Shown one piece after another: positions 53,909 through 62,948 of a stretch of 64,000 nucleotides of DNA. How positions within the stretch are numbered: position 1 is the stretch's first letter; each line of letters starts with the position of its first letter. The notes under the pieces are model-generated. The model searched no databases. It had not been told where the DNA came from and saw only the letters and a list, made by a program, of their open reading frames with translations. The translations under genes were made by a program, and so were the position numbers. This DNA comes from Acidovorax sp. GW101-3H11 (GTDB lineage: Bacteria; Pseudomonadota; Gammaproteobacteria; Burkholderiales; Burkholderiaceae_C), in assembly GCF_001633105.1 (NCBI RefSeq), contig NZ_LUKZ01000013.1, forward strand, positions 1-64,000. Direction: 5' to 3'.

Positions 53909-55114
53909 ATGTCGTTTTTTGCCACACCCCAGTCCCTGCATTTCCCGGAGGTGCTCCCGCTGCAAAGCGGCGCGTCCCTCCGCGACTACCACCTGGCCTA
54001 CGAGACCTACGGCACGCTCAATGCCGACCGCTCCAACGCGGTGCTCGTGTGCCACGCCCTCAATGCCTCGCACCACGTAGCAGGTGTTTATGCGGGGCAG
54101 GACAAGAGCGAGGGCTGGTGGGACAACATGATCGGCCCCGGCAAACCGGTGGACACCGACCGCTTCTTCGTCATCGGTGTGAACAACCTGGGCTCCTGCT
54201 TCGGCTCCACCGGCCCCATGCACAACCACCCGGACACGGGCGAGGTCTATGGCGCGGACTTCCCCGTGGTCACCGTGGAAGACTGGGTCAACGCCCAGGC
54301 CCGCCTGCTCGACCGCCTCGGCATCACGCAACTGGCCGCCGTGCTGGGCGGAAGCCTGGGCGGCATGCAGGCATTGAGCTGGACACTGCAGTACCCCGAG
54401 CGCATGCGCCACGCCGTGGTGGTGGCCAGCGCACCCAACCTCACTGCCGAGAACATCGCCTTCAACGAAGTGGCCCGCCGCGCCATCGTGACCGACCCGG
54501 ACTTTCACGGCGGGCACTTCTACCGCCATGGTGTGATCCCCAAGCGCGGCCTGCGCATCGCCCGCATGATCGGCCACATCACGTACCTCAGCGACGACGT
54601 GATGAACGAGAAGTTCGGCCGCAGTCTGCGTGCCCCCACGCTCCCCGCTGCGCGTGGTTCGCTGCCCCCCGAGGGGGCTGGTCCGGCTCGGGGCGGCCCA
54701 GCGCCGGACCTCCGCGATTACCTGTACAGCACGCAAGACATCGAGTTCCAGATCGAAAGCTACCTGCGCTACCAGGGCGACAAGTTCAGCGACTATTTCG
54801 ACGCCAACACCTACCTGCTGATCACCCGCGCGCTCGACTACTTTGACCCCGCCCGCGCGCATGGCGGCAACCTCACACGCGCCCTGGCCCGCGCCACGGC
54901 GAAGTTCCTGCTCGTGAGCTTCACCACCGACTGGCGCTTCTCGCCCCAGCGCAGCCGCGAGATCGTCAAGGCGCTGCTCGACAACCGCCGCCGCGTGAGC
55001 TACGCCGAGATCGACGCACCCCACGGGCACGATGCCTTTTTGCTCGATGACGCTCGCTACATGGGCGTGATGCGCTCTTACTTCGATAGCATTGCCAAGG
55101 AGTTGCAAGCATGA
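53909..55114 (+). CDS. metX: Homoserine O-acyltransferase
   Basis: 401 residues from the ATG at 53909. It acylates homoserine for methionine synthesis; acetyl versus succinyl preference is not decided here. An alpha/beta-hydrolase fold: the nucleophilic serine is in [14 protein letters not shown] (about residue 148), the Asp follows FTTDWRFSP, and the histidine is in [12 protein letters not shown] (about residue 372). [13 protein letters not shown] and [14 protein letters not shown] are typical. Residues about 243-268, Pro/Ala/Gly-rich, are encoded by a GC-rich repeat and are absent from the family pattern I know. Confidence 0.95.
   Translation: MSFFATPQSLHFPEVLPLQSGASLRDYHLAYETYGTLNADRSNAVLVCHALNASHHVAGVYAGQDKSEGWWDNMIGPGKPVDTDRFFVIGVNNLGSCFGSTGPMHNHPDTGEVYGADFPVVTVEDWVNAQARLLDRLGITQLAAVLGGSLGGMQALSWTLQYPERMRHAVVVASAPNLTAENIAFNEVARRAIVTDPDFHGGHFYRHGVIPKRGLRIARMIGHITYLSDDVMNEKFGRSLRAPTLPAARGSLPPEGAGPARGGPAPDLRDYLYSTQDIEFQIESYLRYQGDKFSDYFDANTYLLITRALDYFDPARAHGGNLTRALARATAKFLLVSFTTDWRFSPQRSREIVKALLDNRRRVSYAEIDAPHGHDAFLLDDARYMGVMRSYFDSIAKELQA
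54636..54712 (+). repeat. GC-rich repeat inside metX (family B-related), in frame
   Basis: CCCACGCTCCCCGCTGCGCG, GGTTCGCTGCCCCCCGAGGG and GGCTCGGGGCGGCCCAGCGCC form the inverted-repeat-rich unit typical of Comamonadaceae intergenic repeats. It encodes [20 protein letters not shown] without a frameshift. Confidence 0.65.
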
Positions 55115-55695
55115 CGGACAAAGCGGCAATGCAAGCCCTGGCGCGCCTGGTGCCCCCCGGATCGCGCGTCCTCGACCTGGGCTGTGGCAACGGCGCCATG
55201 CTGGACTACCTGCAGCGCGAGCGCGGCTGCAGCGGCTACGGCGTGGAGATTGACGACGCCAACGTGCTGGCCTGCGTGCAGCGCGGGGTGGACGTGATCC
55301 AGCTCAACCTCGACGAAGGGCTGGCGATGTTTGACGACAACAGCTTTGACGTGGTGCTGCAGATCGACACGCTGCAGCACCTGCGCAATGCCGAAACCAT
55401 GCTGCGCGAGACAGCCCGCGTGGGCCGCACGGGCGTGGTGGCCTTCCCCAACTTCGCGCACTGGCCCAACCGCCTGTCCATCCTGCGCGGGCGCATGCCC
55501 GTGACGCGGCGCCTGCCCTACCAGTGGTACGACACGCCCAACATCCGCGTGGGTACCTACAAGGACTTCGAGGTGCTGGCCACCAAGAACGACCTGCGCA
55601 TCCTCGACGCCTTCGGGCTGCAGGATGGCGAAGAAGTGCGCTGGCTGCCCAACGCACGTGCGGGCACGGCGGTGTTCCACTTCGAACACGCCTAG
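55111..55695 (+). CDS. metW: Methionine biosynthesis protein MetW
   Basis: 194 residues from the ATG at 55111, overlapping the metX stop by 4 bases. It has a SAM-dependent methyltransferase fold: [34 protein letters not shown] and [18 protein letters not shown]. In Pseudomonas putida metX and metW are both needed for homoserine acylation. The same SAM-II riboswitch should control both genes. Confidence 0.95.
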   Translation: MTDKAAMQALARLVPPGSRVLDLGCGNGAMLDYLQRERGCSGYGVEIDDANVLACVQRGVDVIQLNLDEGLAMFDDNSFDVVLQIDTLQHLRNAETMLRETARVGRTGVVAFPNFAHWPNRLSILRGRMPVTRRLPYQWYDTPNIRVGTYKDFEVLATKNDLRILDAFGLQDGEEVRWLPNARAGTAVFHFEHA

Positions 55696-55763
55696 GCGTC
55701 CGCGCGACACACCGCTGTCAAGCGCATCGGCTAAGGTGCGGGCTCTGTTTGGAGGAGACCCGC

Positions 55764-56918
55764 ATGAAACACATTGCACTGCGCGCCGTGACCGCTGCCG
55801 CGCTGCTCACCACCTGGGCGCTGGGCGCCGTGGCCCAGGCCTGGCCGCCCACCCCCACCGTCATTGCCCACCGGGGCGCATCTGCCCTGCGGCCCGAGCA
55901 CACGCTGGCCGCGTACCAGAAGGCCATCGACGACGGCGCCGACATCATCGAGCCCGACCTGGTGATCACCAAGGACGGCGTGCTGGTGGCCCGGCACGAG
56001 AACGCGATGGCCATCCTGGGCGCCGACGGCTCGGTGAAGGAAGCCACCACCGACGTGGTGGACCGCCCCGAGTTTGCGGGCCGCAAAACCACCAAGACCA
56101 TCGACGGCCAGCAGATTACCGGCTGGTTCACCGAAGACTTCACGCTGGCCGAACTCAAGACCCTGCGCGCCCGCGAGCGCATCCCCGCGCAGCGCCCGGC
56201 CAACGTGGCCTATAACGGCCAGTTCGAGGTGCCCACGCTGCAGGAGGTCATCGACCTGGCCAAGGCCCAGAGCGCGAAGACGGGCCGCACCATCGGCATC
56301 TACCCCGAGACCAAGCACCCCACCTACTTCCAGTCCATCGGCTTGCCGCTGGAGGCACCGCTGCTGGCAGCGCTGGAGAAGAACGGCTGGAACCACAAGG
56401 ATGCGCCCGTGTTCGTGCAGTCGTTCGAGGTCAGCAACCTGCAGGCGATCCGCAAGCTCAGCAGCGTGCGCCTGGTGCAACTGGTCGCGCCATCCGGCCG
56501 GCCCTATGACTTTGTGGCCCAGGGCGCGGCCAACACGCGCGCCTATGCCGACCTGATCACGTCCGAAGGCCTCAAGCAGGTGGCTACCTACGCCAATGCC
56601 ATCGGCCCGTTCAAGACGCTGGTGGTGCCGGTGAAAGACGGCGTGCCGGGCGAGCCCACCCCGCTGGTGGCGCGCGCCCGCGCCGAAGGCCTGGGCGTGC
56701 ACATCTGGACGCTGCGGCCCGAAAACGCCTTCCTGCCCGCCGGGCTGAAAAAGGCGCCCGCCACCGACGGCACCGTGCGCGGCGACAGCGTGGCCGAGAT
56801 CACGGCCTATCTGCGTGCGGGCATCGATGGCTTTTTCACCGACGATCCGGCCGTGGGCCGCGCGGCGGTGTCAGCCTTCACGTCGGCGTCGAAGGTGTCG
56901 TTGTCGCCGAAGCCGTAG
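55764..56918 (+). CDS. glpQ: Glycerophosphodiester phosphodiesterase, periplasmic
   Basis: 384 residues from the ATG at 55764, with GGAGGAG 9 bases upstream. A signal peptide (ALRAVTAAALLTTWALGAVAQ) precedes the GDPD TIM barrel. Catalytic residues are in VIAHRGASALRPEHTLAAY, GADIIEPDLVITKDGVLVARHE and GIYPETKHPTYF. It splits glycerophosphodiesters into glycerol-3-phosphate and an alcohol. Its last 41 bases overlap the end of the convergent flavoprotein gene. Confidence 0.93.
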   Translation: MKHIALRAVTAAALLTTWALGAVAQAWPPTPTVIAHRGASALRPEHTLAAYQKAIDDGADIIEPDLVITKDGVLVARHENAMAILGADGSVKEATTDVVDRPEFAGRKTTKTIDGQQITGWFTEDFTLAELKTLRARERIPAQRPANVAYNGQFEVPTLQEVIDLAKAQSAKTGRTIGIYPETKHPTYFQSIGLPLEAPLLAALEKNGWNHKDAPVFVQSFEVSNLQAIRKLSSVRLVQLVAPSGRPYDFVAQGAANTRAYADLITSEGLKQVATYANAIGPFKTLVVPVKDGVPGEPTPLVARARAEGLGVHIWTLRPENAFLPAGLKKAPATDGTVRGDSVAEITAYLRAGIDGFFTDDPAVGRAAVSAFTSASKVSLSPKP

Positions 56919-57546
56919 CCGAGGGCTGCACCACCGGCCGTGCGCTGCGGTCCGGTGGCCCGCGCCGGGCCTGCCGTGCACCCAGCTGGCGTGCGGCATC
57001 CACCCACTGCGCCAGCTGGTGCGGGCTGGCCGAACGCACCGGCCCAAAGCTGTGCACGCGCACCGGCCGGATGCCGCAGAACTCCAGGATGGCCTTCTTC
57101 ATCTGGTGGTGGCCCGGCATGCGCGTGACCCAGCGGAAGTACCAGGGCGGCGAGTCCATGGTCACCAGCAGCTCGGCCGAGCGCCCGGCCAGCAGCTTGT
57201 CCCACAGCGACGAACCCTGGCGGTACTTGAACGCGTAGCCCGGCAGCAGCACGCGGTCGATGAACCCCTTGAGCAGCGCAGGCATGGCACCCCACCAGAG
57301 GGGGTAGACCCACACCAGGTGGTCCGCCCAGGTGATGTCTGCCTGCGCGGCCAGCAGGTCGGGCTCCAGTGGCTGCGCCGCGCCATAGCCCTGGAACAGC
57401 GGGTTGAACGTGAGCTGCCCCAGGTCCAGAAAGCGCAGCTCGGCGCCCGCCTGCCGCGCGCCCTCGGCATAGGCGTGTGCCATGCCCGCGCACAGGCTGT
57501 CGGCGGCGGGGTGGCCCAGGATGACCAGGATGTGCTGTTTTGCCAC
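56878..57546 (-). CDS. NAD(P)H oxidoreductase, flavodoxin fold (KefF/MdaB-like)
   Basis: 222 residues from a GTG at 57546, supported by GGAG 9 bases upstream. HILVILGHPAADSLCAGMA binds the flavin phosphate, and WADHLVWVYPLWWGAMPALLKGFIDRVL is the family's central signature. GYAFKY follows. It reduces quinones with FMN or FAD as cofactor in relatives. The C-terminal 40 residues, where it overlaps glpQ, are Ser/Ala/Thr-rich and probably non-essential. It follows the MerR gene by 75 bases on the same strand. Confidence 0.87.
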   Translation of the reverse strand: MAKQHILVILGHPAADSLCAGMAHAYAEGARQAGAELRFLDLGQLTFNPLFQGYGAAQPLEPDLLAAQADITWADHLVWVYPLWWGAMPALLKGFIDRVLLPGYAFKYRQGSSLWDKLLAGRSAELLVTMDSPPWYFRWVTRMPGHHQMKKAILEFCGIRPVRVHSFGPVRSASPHQLAQWVDAARQLGARQARRGPPDRSARPVVQPSATASATTTPSTPT

Positions 57547-57621
57547 GGAATCTCCATCACACAGAAGTTGTTGATGGCGGCATGCTCACCTTGCCCCGTG
57601 GGGCAGAGTCAAGCGGTCCGG

Positions 57622-58071
57622 TCAAAGATGCCGGTGGGGAGCGGGTGAACGCCGTGGGGCATGTGGCGGCGGTGGGGCCACCAATGCGCTCGGCGCCACG
57701 CAGGCCTGGGGCGTGGCGGGCACGGCCAGCGTGTCGCAGGTGTGCAGCTCGGCCTCCAGCAGCGCCAGCTGGGCGTCCAGCGCGGCCAGGCGGGCCAGCT
57801 CCTGCGCCACGGCGGCGCGGCGCTGGGCCACCAGCTGGGCCATGCGCTCCCAACCTGCGGTGGTGTCGATGTGGGGCAGGCCGTCCAGCTCTGCCAGCCG
57901 AAAACCCAGCGCCTGCGCCTGGCGGATCAGCAACACACGCGCCACATCGGCCTCGCCATAGTGGCGGTAGCTGCCCGCACGCGCCACAGCGCCCATCAGG
58001 CCGCGTGCTTCGTACAGGCGGATGGCCTTGGGCGTGGTGCCTGTGCGGTGGGCGAGTTCTCCGATGCGCAT
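57622..58071 (-). CDS. MerR-family transcriptional regulator
   Basis: 149 residues from the ATG at 58071. The N-terminal helix-turn-helix and wing are MRIGELAHRTGTTPKAIRLY and GLMGAVARAGSYRHYGEADV. A long helix (residues about 75-115) serves dimerisation. The short C-terminus has one cysteine within ELHTCDTLAV, and another within TPQACVAPS, possible sensing residues. It probably controls the adjacent NAD(P)H oxidoreductase gene. Confidence 0.9.
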   Translation of the reverse strand: MRIGELAHRTGTTPKAIRLYEARGLMGAVARAGSYRHYGEADVARVLLIRQAQALGFRLAELDGLPHIDTTAGWERMAQLVAQRRAAVAQELARLAALDAQLALLEAELHTCDTLAVPATPQACVAPSALVAPPPPHAPRRSPAPHRHL

Positions 58072-58102
58072 GGTGGGCGGGCGTTTTGTGGGTTGAATGG
58101 AA

Positions 58103-58160
58103 TGCTATTAAATATATAGCTATAAAGGCATATCCATCGCGCGCAGACGGCCTTTTTTGC
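58103..58160 (+). repeat. Interspersed repeat family A, copy 8 (intergenic)
   Basis: TGCTATTAAATATATAGC, TATAAAGGCATATCC, GCGCGCAGACGGCC, TTTTTT. It lies between the divergent MerR and hydroxypyruvate isomerase genes, so it may carry part of their promoters. Confidence 0.75.
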
Positions 58161-58263
58161 TTGTATTTTGGTGTGGTGTGCGAGGGTGTGCGCGCTGTGC
58201 AGGATAAGCTGCCGCGTTCTCCTTGTATTCCTTGTTGTCTTGCGCCCCGCGCCCCCGCCCGCC

Positions 58264-59118
58264 ATGCCCCAGTTCGCCGCCAACCTGAGTCTGATGTACC
58301 CCGAGCTGCCCTTCCTGGACCGCTTTGCCGCCGCCGCGCGCGACCGGTTCACGGCGGTGGAGTGCCAGTTCCCCTACGCCTTCGCGCCCGCCGAGCTGGC
58401 CGCGCGGCTGGCGGACCACGGCCTGCAGCTGGTGCTGATGAACGCCCCGGCCGGTGGCACCGACCGCGCCGCCATGGCCACGGCCTGGGACCAGGGCGCG
58501 CGCGGCACGGCCGCATTGCCCGGGCGCGAGGCCGAGTTCCGCGCGGGCGTGCACGAGGCGCTGCGCTATGCCGAGGCGCTGGACTGCCCGCACATCCATG
58601 TGCTCGCGGGCATCGTGCCGCCGGGGGTGGAGCGCGAATCCCTCAAGGACCTGTGCGCGGGCAACCTGCGCTGGGCGGCGGCCGAGGCCGCGCGCGCCGG
58701 GCGCAAGGTGCTGATCGAACCCATCAACCTGCGCGATGTGCCGCGCTACTTCTTGAACCGCCAGGACCACGCGCACGAACTGCTCGACGCCGTGCAGGCC
58801 GACAACCTCCAGGTGCTGATGGACCTGTACCACTGCCAGATCGTGGAGGGCGACGTGGCCACCAAGCTGCAGCGCTACCTGCCCACGGGCCGCGTGGCGC
58901 ATGTCCAGATCGCGGGCGTGCCCGGCCGCCACGAGCCCGACCGGGGCGAGCTGCACTACCCGTTTTTGTTCGAGACGCTGGACGCGCTGGGCTACAGCGG
59001 CTGGGTGGGGTGTGAATACCGCCCGGCGGCCGATACCTCGGCCGGACTGGCGTGGCGGGACCGGGCACTGGCGGGGTGCACAGCGGGGGCCACAGCGGGG
59101 TCTGCAGCAGGTTCCTAG
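58264..59118 (+). CDS. hyi: Hydroxypyruvate isomerase
   Basis: 284 residues from the ATG at 58264. An AP-endonuclease-2-type TIM barrel: FAANLSLMYPELPFLDRFAA, LVLMNAPAGGTDRAAMA and the metal-site residues in KVLIEPINLRD, LMDLYHCQIVEGD and WVGCEYRPAADT. It interconverts hydroxypyruvate and tartronate semialdehyde. No glyoxylate carboligase or reductase neighbour is visible. The last 15 residues are low-complexity. Confidence 0.9.
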   Translation: MPQFAANLSLMYPELPFLDRFAAAARDRFTAVECQFPYAFAPAELAARLADHGLQLVLMNAPAGGTDRAAMATAWDQGARGTAALPGREAEFRAGVHEALRYAEALDCPHIHVLAGIVPPGVERESLKDLCAGNLRWAAAEAARAGRKVLIEPINLRDVPRYFLNRQDHAHELLDAVQADNLQVLMDLYHCQIVEGDVATKLQRYLPTGRVAHVQIAGVPGRHEPDRGELHYPFLFETLDALGYSGWVGCEYRPAADTSAGLAWRDRALAGCTAGATAGSAAGS

Positions 59119-59260
59119 GCGCAATCGCCCCGCGCCTCCAGTCCGCGCAATTGCGTAAGGGAATGCGTGAATAAATGTAACAAGACTCTGGCCGTAGATT
59201 CAGAGCAGACCGGCCCAGCCGGCTTTGTGCATTTGTAATCACCCGCAGGAGACATCCCCC

Positions 59261-61324
59261 ATGGCAGCATCCCTGGCCAACAACCGTTCTGTCGCGCGGC
59301 AGGTCACGCTGGCCGCCATCGGGCTGGTGGCCCTGGTGCTGGTGCTGGTGGGGCTGGCGATTGCGGTGCTGACCGAGCGCAGCACGCGTGCGCAGGTGGT
59401 GGCCAGCGTGGGCGACACGGCACAGAGCGTGGCGCAGTCGCTGGACGCGGCCGACAACACCAACCGCGAGCTGGTGCAGCTCACCATGAAGGGCTTCCAG
59501 CGCTACTTCGAGGCCACCATGCAGCTCGACGAAGCCACGGGCGAGCTGCGCAGCTACGGCGCGCTGGTCAACGAGGACTATGGTTCGGTCGATAAATTCG
59601 CCAGCGAAACCGGCGGCATCGCCACGGTGTTCGCCAAGAAGGGCGACGACTTCATCCGCATCACCACCTCGGTCAAGAACGACAAGGGCGAGCGCCAGCA
59701 GGGCACGCCGCTGGGCAAGGACGACCCGGCCTATGCCACCGTGTCCAAGGGCGAGCCCTACACCGGCGTCACGGTGGCGGGCGGCAAGCCCTACATGGGC
59801 CACTACTTGCCCGCCAAAGATGCTTCGGGCAAAGTGATTGCGCTGCTGTTCATCGGCAACGACATCAGCGTGTTCCACGCCATGCTGCAAAAGCAGGTCA
59901 CGCAGACCAAATTCTTCGAGCACGGCGGCACCTACGTGATCAACCCCGGCACCTCGCTCGACAAGGCGGTGTTTGTGTACCACCCCACGGCGCGTGGCAA
60001 GCGCGTGCTGGAGGCCTACCCGCAGGCCCGCCCCTTCTTTGAAGCCCTGGCCGCGTCGCAAGACGGCTTTGTGCGCGAGGCCGCCCCCGTGCTGGGCGCG
60101 GGCGCCACGGACCCCTGGGCGCTGGTGCGCAAGACCGGCGGTGGCTGGTGGGTGGTGGCCGAGGTGGCCGACGGCGAGGCCATGGCCAGCCAGCGCCGCG
60201 TGACGCTGGCCGTGTGGGGCCTGATGGCTGTGGCCGTGGTGCTGCTGGCCATTGGCCTGTTCGTGATGCTGCGCCGGGGCGTGAGCCGCCCGCTGCAGGA
60301 CCTGACCCAGGCCATCACGCTGGTGGCCCAGGGCGACCTGACCGAGGCTTTCCGCACCACGCGGCGCGACGAAATCGGCGCGCTGGTGCAAGAGGTCGAG
60401 GGCATGCGCCAGCGCTACACGCAGATGCTGCAGCAGGTGCGCACGGCGGTGGACAGCATCACCACGGCCAGCGCCGAGATCGCCAGCGGCAACCAGGATC
60501 TGTCGGCCCGCACCGAGGCCACGGCCAGCAGCCTGGCCCAGACCGCGCAGAGCATGGACCAGCTCACGGCCACCGTGCGCCAGTCGGCCGACGCTGCGCG
60601 CCAGGCCAACCAGCTGGCCAGCACCGCCGCCGAGGTGGCCGCGCGTGGCGGCCAGGTGGTGGGCGAGGTGGTCACCACCATGGGCGACATCAACCAAAGC
60701 TCGCGCAAGATCGCCGACATCATCGGCGTCATCGATTCGATTGCTTTCCAGACCAACATCCTCGCGCTGAACGCGGCTGTGGAAGCCGCGCGTGCGGGCG
60801 AACAGGGCCGGGGCTTTGCCGTGGTGGCCAGCGAGGTGCGCAACCTCGCCGGGCGCAGTGCCGAGGCCGCACGCGAGATCAAGGCGCTCATCGGCGCCTC
60901 GGTCGAGCGGGTGGAATCGGGCGCGCGCCTGGTGCAGAACGCGGGCAGCACCATGGACGAGATCGTGGGCTCCGTCAAACGCGTGGGCGACATCATTGGC
61001 GAGATCACGGCCGCCTCGGGCGAGCAGTCGGACGGCATTGGCCAGGTCAACACCGCCGTGAACCAGCTCGACCAGATGACCCAGCAGAACGCCGCGCTGG
61101 TGGAGCAATCTGCCGCCGCCGCACAAAGCCTGCGCGAGCAGGCCACGCGCCTGGCGGGGGCGGTGCAGGTGTTCAAGCTGGGCCACGGCGCGGGCGATGG
61201 GCATGAAGACTTGCAGGCCCTGGCCGCACCACAGGCGGGCAGCGGCCCCGGCCCGGCCCTGCGGGCGCCGGGCAGTGCCTCTACGGGTGGCCGCCGCCGG
61301 GGCGAGCCCGCGCAGTTGCACTGA
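59261..61324 (+). CDS. Methyl-accepting chemotaxis protein with Cache-type sensor
   Basis: 687 residues from the ATG at 59261. Membrane helices at about residues 13-40 and 312-335 flank a periplasmic domain of Cache3/Cache2 type (FKGF..Y and [40 protein letters not shown]). A HAMP domain follows ([15 protein letters not shown]). The signalling tip is [20 protein letters not shown] (about residues 490-510), followed by [20 protein letters not shown]. No C-terminal CheR-docking pentapeptide is present. The ligand is unknown. Confidence 0.93.
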   Translation: MAASLANNRSVARQVTLAAIGLVALVLVLVGLAIAVLTERSTRAQVVASVGDTAQSVAQSLDAADNTNRELVQLTMKGFQRYFEATMQLDEATGELRSYGALVNEDYGSVDKFASETGGIATVFAKKGDDFIRITTSVKNDKGERQQGTPLGKDDPAYATVSKGEPYTGVTVAGGKPYMGHYLPAKDASGKVIALLFIGNDISVFHAMLQKQVTQTKFFEHGGTYVINPGTSLDKAVFVYHPTARGKRVLEAYPQARPFFEALAASQDGFVREAAPVLGAGATDPWALVRKTGGGWWVVAEVADGEAMASQRRVTLAVWGLMAVAVVLLAIGLFVMLRRGVSRPLQDLTQAITLVAQGDLTEAFRTTRRDEIGALVQEVEGMRQRYTQMLQQVRTAVDSITTASAEIASGNQDLSARTEATASSLAQTAQSMDQLTATVRQSADAARQANQLASTAAEVAARGGQVVGEVVTTMGDINQSSRKIADIIGVIDSIAFQTNILALNAAVEAARAGEQGRGFAVVASEVRNLAGRSAEAAREIKALIGASVERVESGARLVQNAGSTMDEIVGSVKRVGDIIGEITAASGEQSDGIGQVNTAVNQLDQMTQQNAALVEQSAAAAQSLREQATRLAGAVQVFKLGHGAGDGHEDLQALAAPQAGSGPGPALRAPGSASTGGRRRGEPAQLH

Positions 61325-61478
61325 ACCGTGCCCTCAGTCCCCGGGGGGGCGGCAGGGGCGGCGGCTGCCAGCCTGTCGCCAGGGCGCCTGGGGGTTGGCA
61401 CATTGGTGTTTCGCGCGCCGCGCAGCTTGGTTTATGCTGGGCTGACCCACCACCCCTCCCACAGGCCCCCCGCGCTCC

Positions 61479-62735
61479 ATGGCTGCCCACGTTCCCACCA
61501 TGCTGGCAATGATCATTGTCAGCTCGCTGATGATGGCGGCCTCCATGGCGGTGGTGGGTTGGGGGCGTCGGCGCGACGGCCTGGGGCGCTGGGCAGCGGC
61601 CCTGCTGGTCAACGCCATCGGGCACGGCCTCATCATGCTGCGCGGCCTGGTGCCCGACCTTCTGTCGGTGGTGCTGGGCAACCTGCTGCTGTCTTGCGTG
61701 TTTGTCGGCATGATCGCGGCGATCCGCCAGTTCCAGGGGCAGCCTGCCCGGTGGCTTTTGCTGATGGCACCGCCCGCGCTGGTCACCGGCTTTGTGATTG
61801 CCTTCATCGACAACTTTGCGGCCCGTGTGAGTTTTGTGGGCCTGGTGATTGGCCTGCAGGCCGTGTGGGCGCTGGCCACGGCGCTGGAGCGCCGCGATGC
61901 CACGGTGGGGCGCGGGCAGTGGCTGCTGGTGGCGGGGCTGGCGCTGGAGGCCGCCGTGCTCAGCGGCCGGGCCCTGCTGGCGCTCAGCAGCACGGCCGTG
62001 GCCTCCGGCATCCTGCAGGCCAGCGCGCTGCAGACGCTCACCTTTCTGGCCACCTTCTCGGTGGTGCTCATCAGCTCCATGGGTTTTGTGTTCATGGCGC
62101 GCGACCGGGCCGACGAGAACAACCGCATCATGGCCGCCATCGACCCGCTCACCGGCGTGGCCAACCGCCGCTCGCTGATCTCCGCTCTCGACCGCGATGT
62201 CTCGCGCGCCGTGCGCACCCGCGAGCCCATCGCGCTCATGATGGTGGACATCGACCACTTCAAGCGCGTGAACGACCGCTACGGCCACCCCGCAGGCGAC
62301 CAGGTGCTGTGCAGCGTGGTGGACGTGCTGCGTGGGCGGGTGCGCGCGCAGGACCTGGTGGGGCGCTACGGCGGCGAGGAGTTCATGGTGGTGCTGCCCG
62401 ACACCACGCTGCTGGGCGCCGAACAGCTGGCGCGCGAGCTGTGCCGCGCGGTGGCCGAGTCGCGGTGCCGCATTGGCAGTACCGAAGGGGGCAGCGACAC
62501 CCGCCCCGAGCCCGGCGGCACGAGCATCGCCGTCACCGTGAGCATTGGCGTGTTTGGCGGCCGCCTGGAGTCGGGCGACAGCTGGGACATGCTGATCGCT
62601 GCCGCCGACCGCGCGCTCTACCAGGCCAAGGAGAACGGCCGCAACCGCGTGGAGGTGGCCACGGGCCTGCGGCGCCCGTCTGCACAGCGCGCCGCCCTGG
62701 ACAACCCCGAGACCCATCCCGTCTCCCGGTACTGA
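61479..62735 (+). CDS. Membrane-bound diguanylate cyclase (GGDEF)
   Basis: 418 residues from the ATG at 61479. The first 210 residues contain about six hydrophobic helices. The GGDEF domain starts DPLTGVANRRSL; the active site is GRYGGEEFMVVL (about residues 296-307) and an RxxD inhibitory site (RAQD) lies at the usual five-residue spacing before it. It should make c-di-GMP from GTP. It follows the chemoreceptor by 154 bases and may be independently transcribed. Confidence 0.92.
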   Translation: MAAHVPTMLAMIIVSSLMMAASMAVVGWGRRRDGLGRWAAALLVNAIGHGLIMLRGLVPDLLSVVLGNLLLSCVFVGMIAAIRQFQGQPARWLLLMAPPALVTGFVIAFIDNFAARVSFVGLVIGLQAVWALATALERRDATVGRGQWLLVAGLALEAAVLSGRALLALSSTAVASGILQASALQTLTFLATFSVVLISSMGFVFMARDRADENNRIMAAIDPLTGVANRRSLISALDRDVSRAVRTREPIALMMVDIDHFKRVNDRYGHPAGDQVLCSVVDVLRGRVRAQDLVGRYGGEEFMVVLPDTTLLGAEQLARELCRAVAESRCRIGSTEGGSDTRPEPGGTSIAVTVSIGVFGGRLESGDSWDMLIAAADRALYQAKENGRNRVEVATGLRRPSAQRAALDNPETHPVSRY

Positions 62736-62948
62736 GCAGCCCAGAACCCCGGTGGGCAGCCCGCCAACGCAGGGGCCATGCTGCGGCGCAACAGAGCCGT
62801 TTGCAGGTGTATGGCCGTGCCCGGTGGCATGTGCGCAGGGCTTGTGTTGGAATGCTGGTTTTGGTCCACAAGAACCTGTTGGCCGTCCCGGCGCAACCCG
62901 CACGGGACAGCACCCAGGCTCCCATCCCCCCATCCAGGAGAGCTGTCC

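Noticed and set aside
58724-61321. An 865-codon open frame on the minus strand, and a similar 855-codon one at 61281-63848
   Set aside because: Both are antisense to well-supported genes (chemoreceptor, diguanylate cyclase, M20 peptidase) and read as shadow frames of high-GC DNA.
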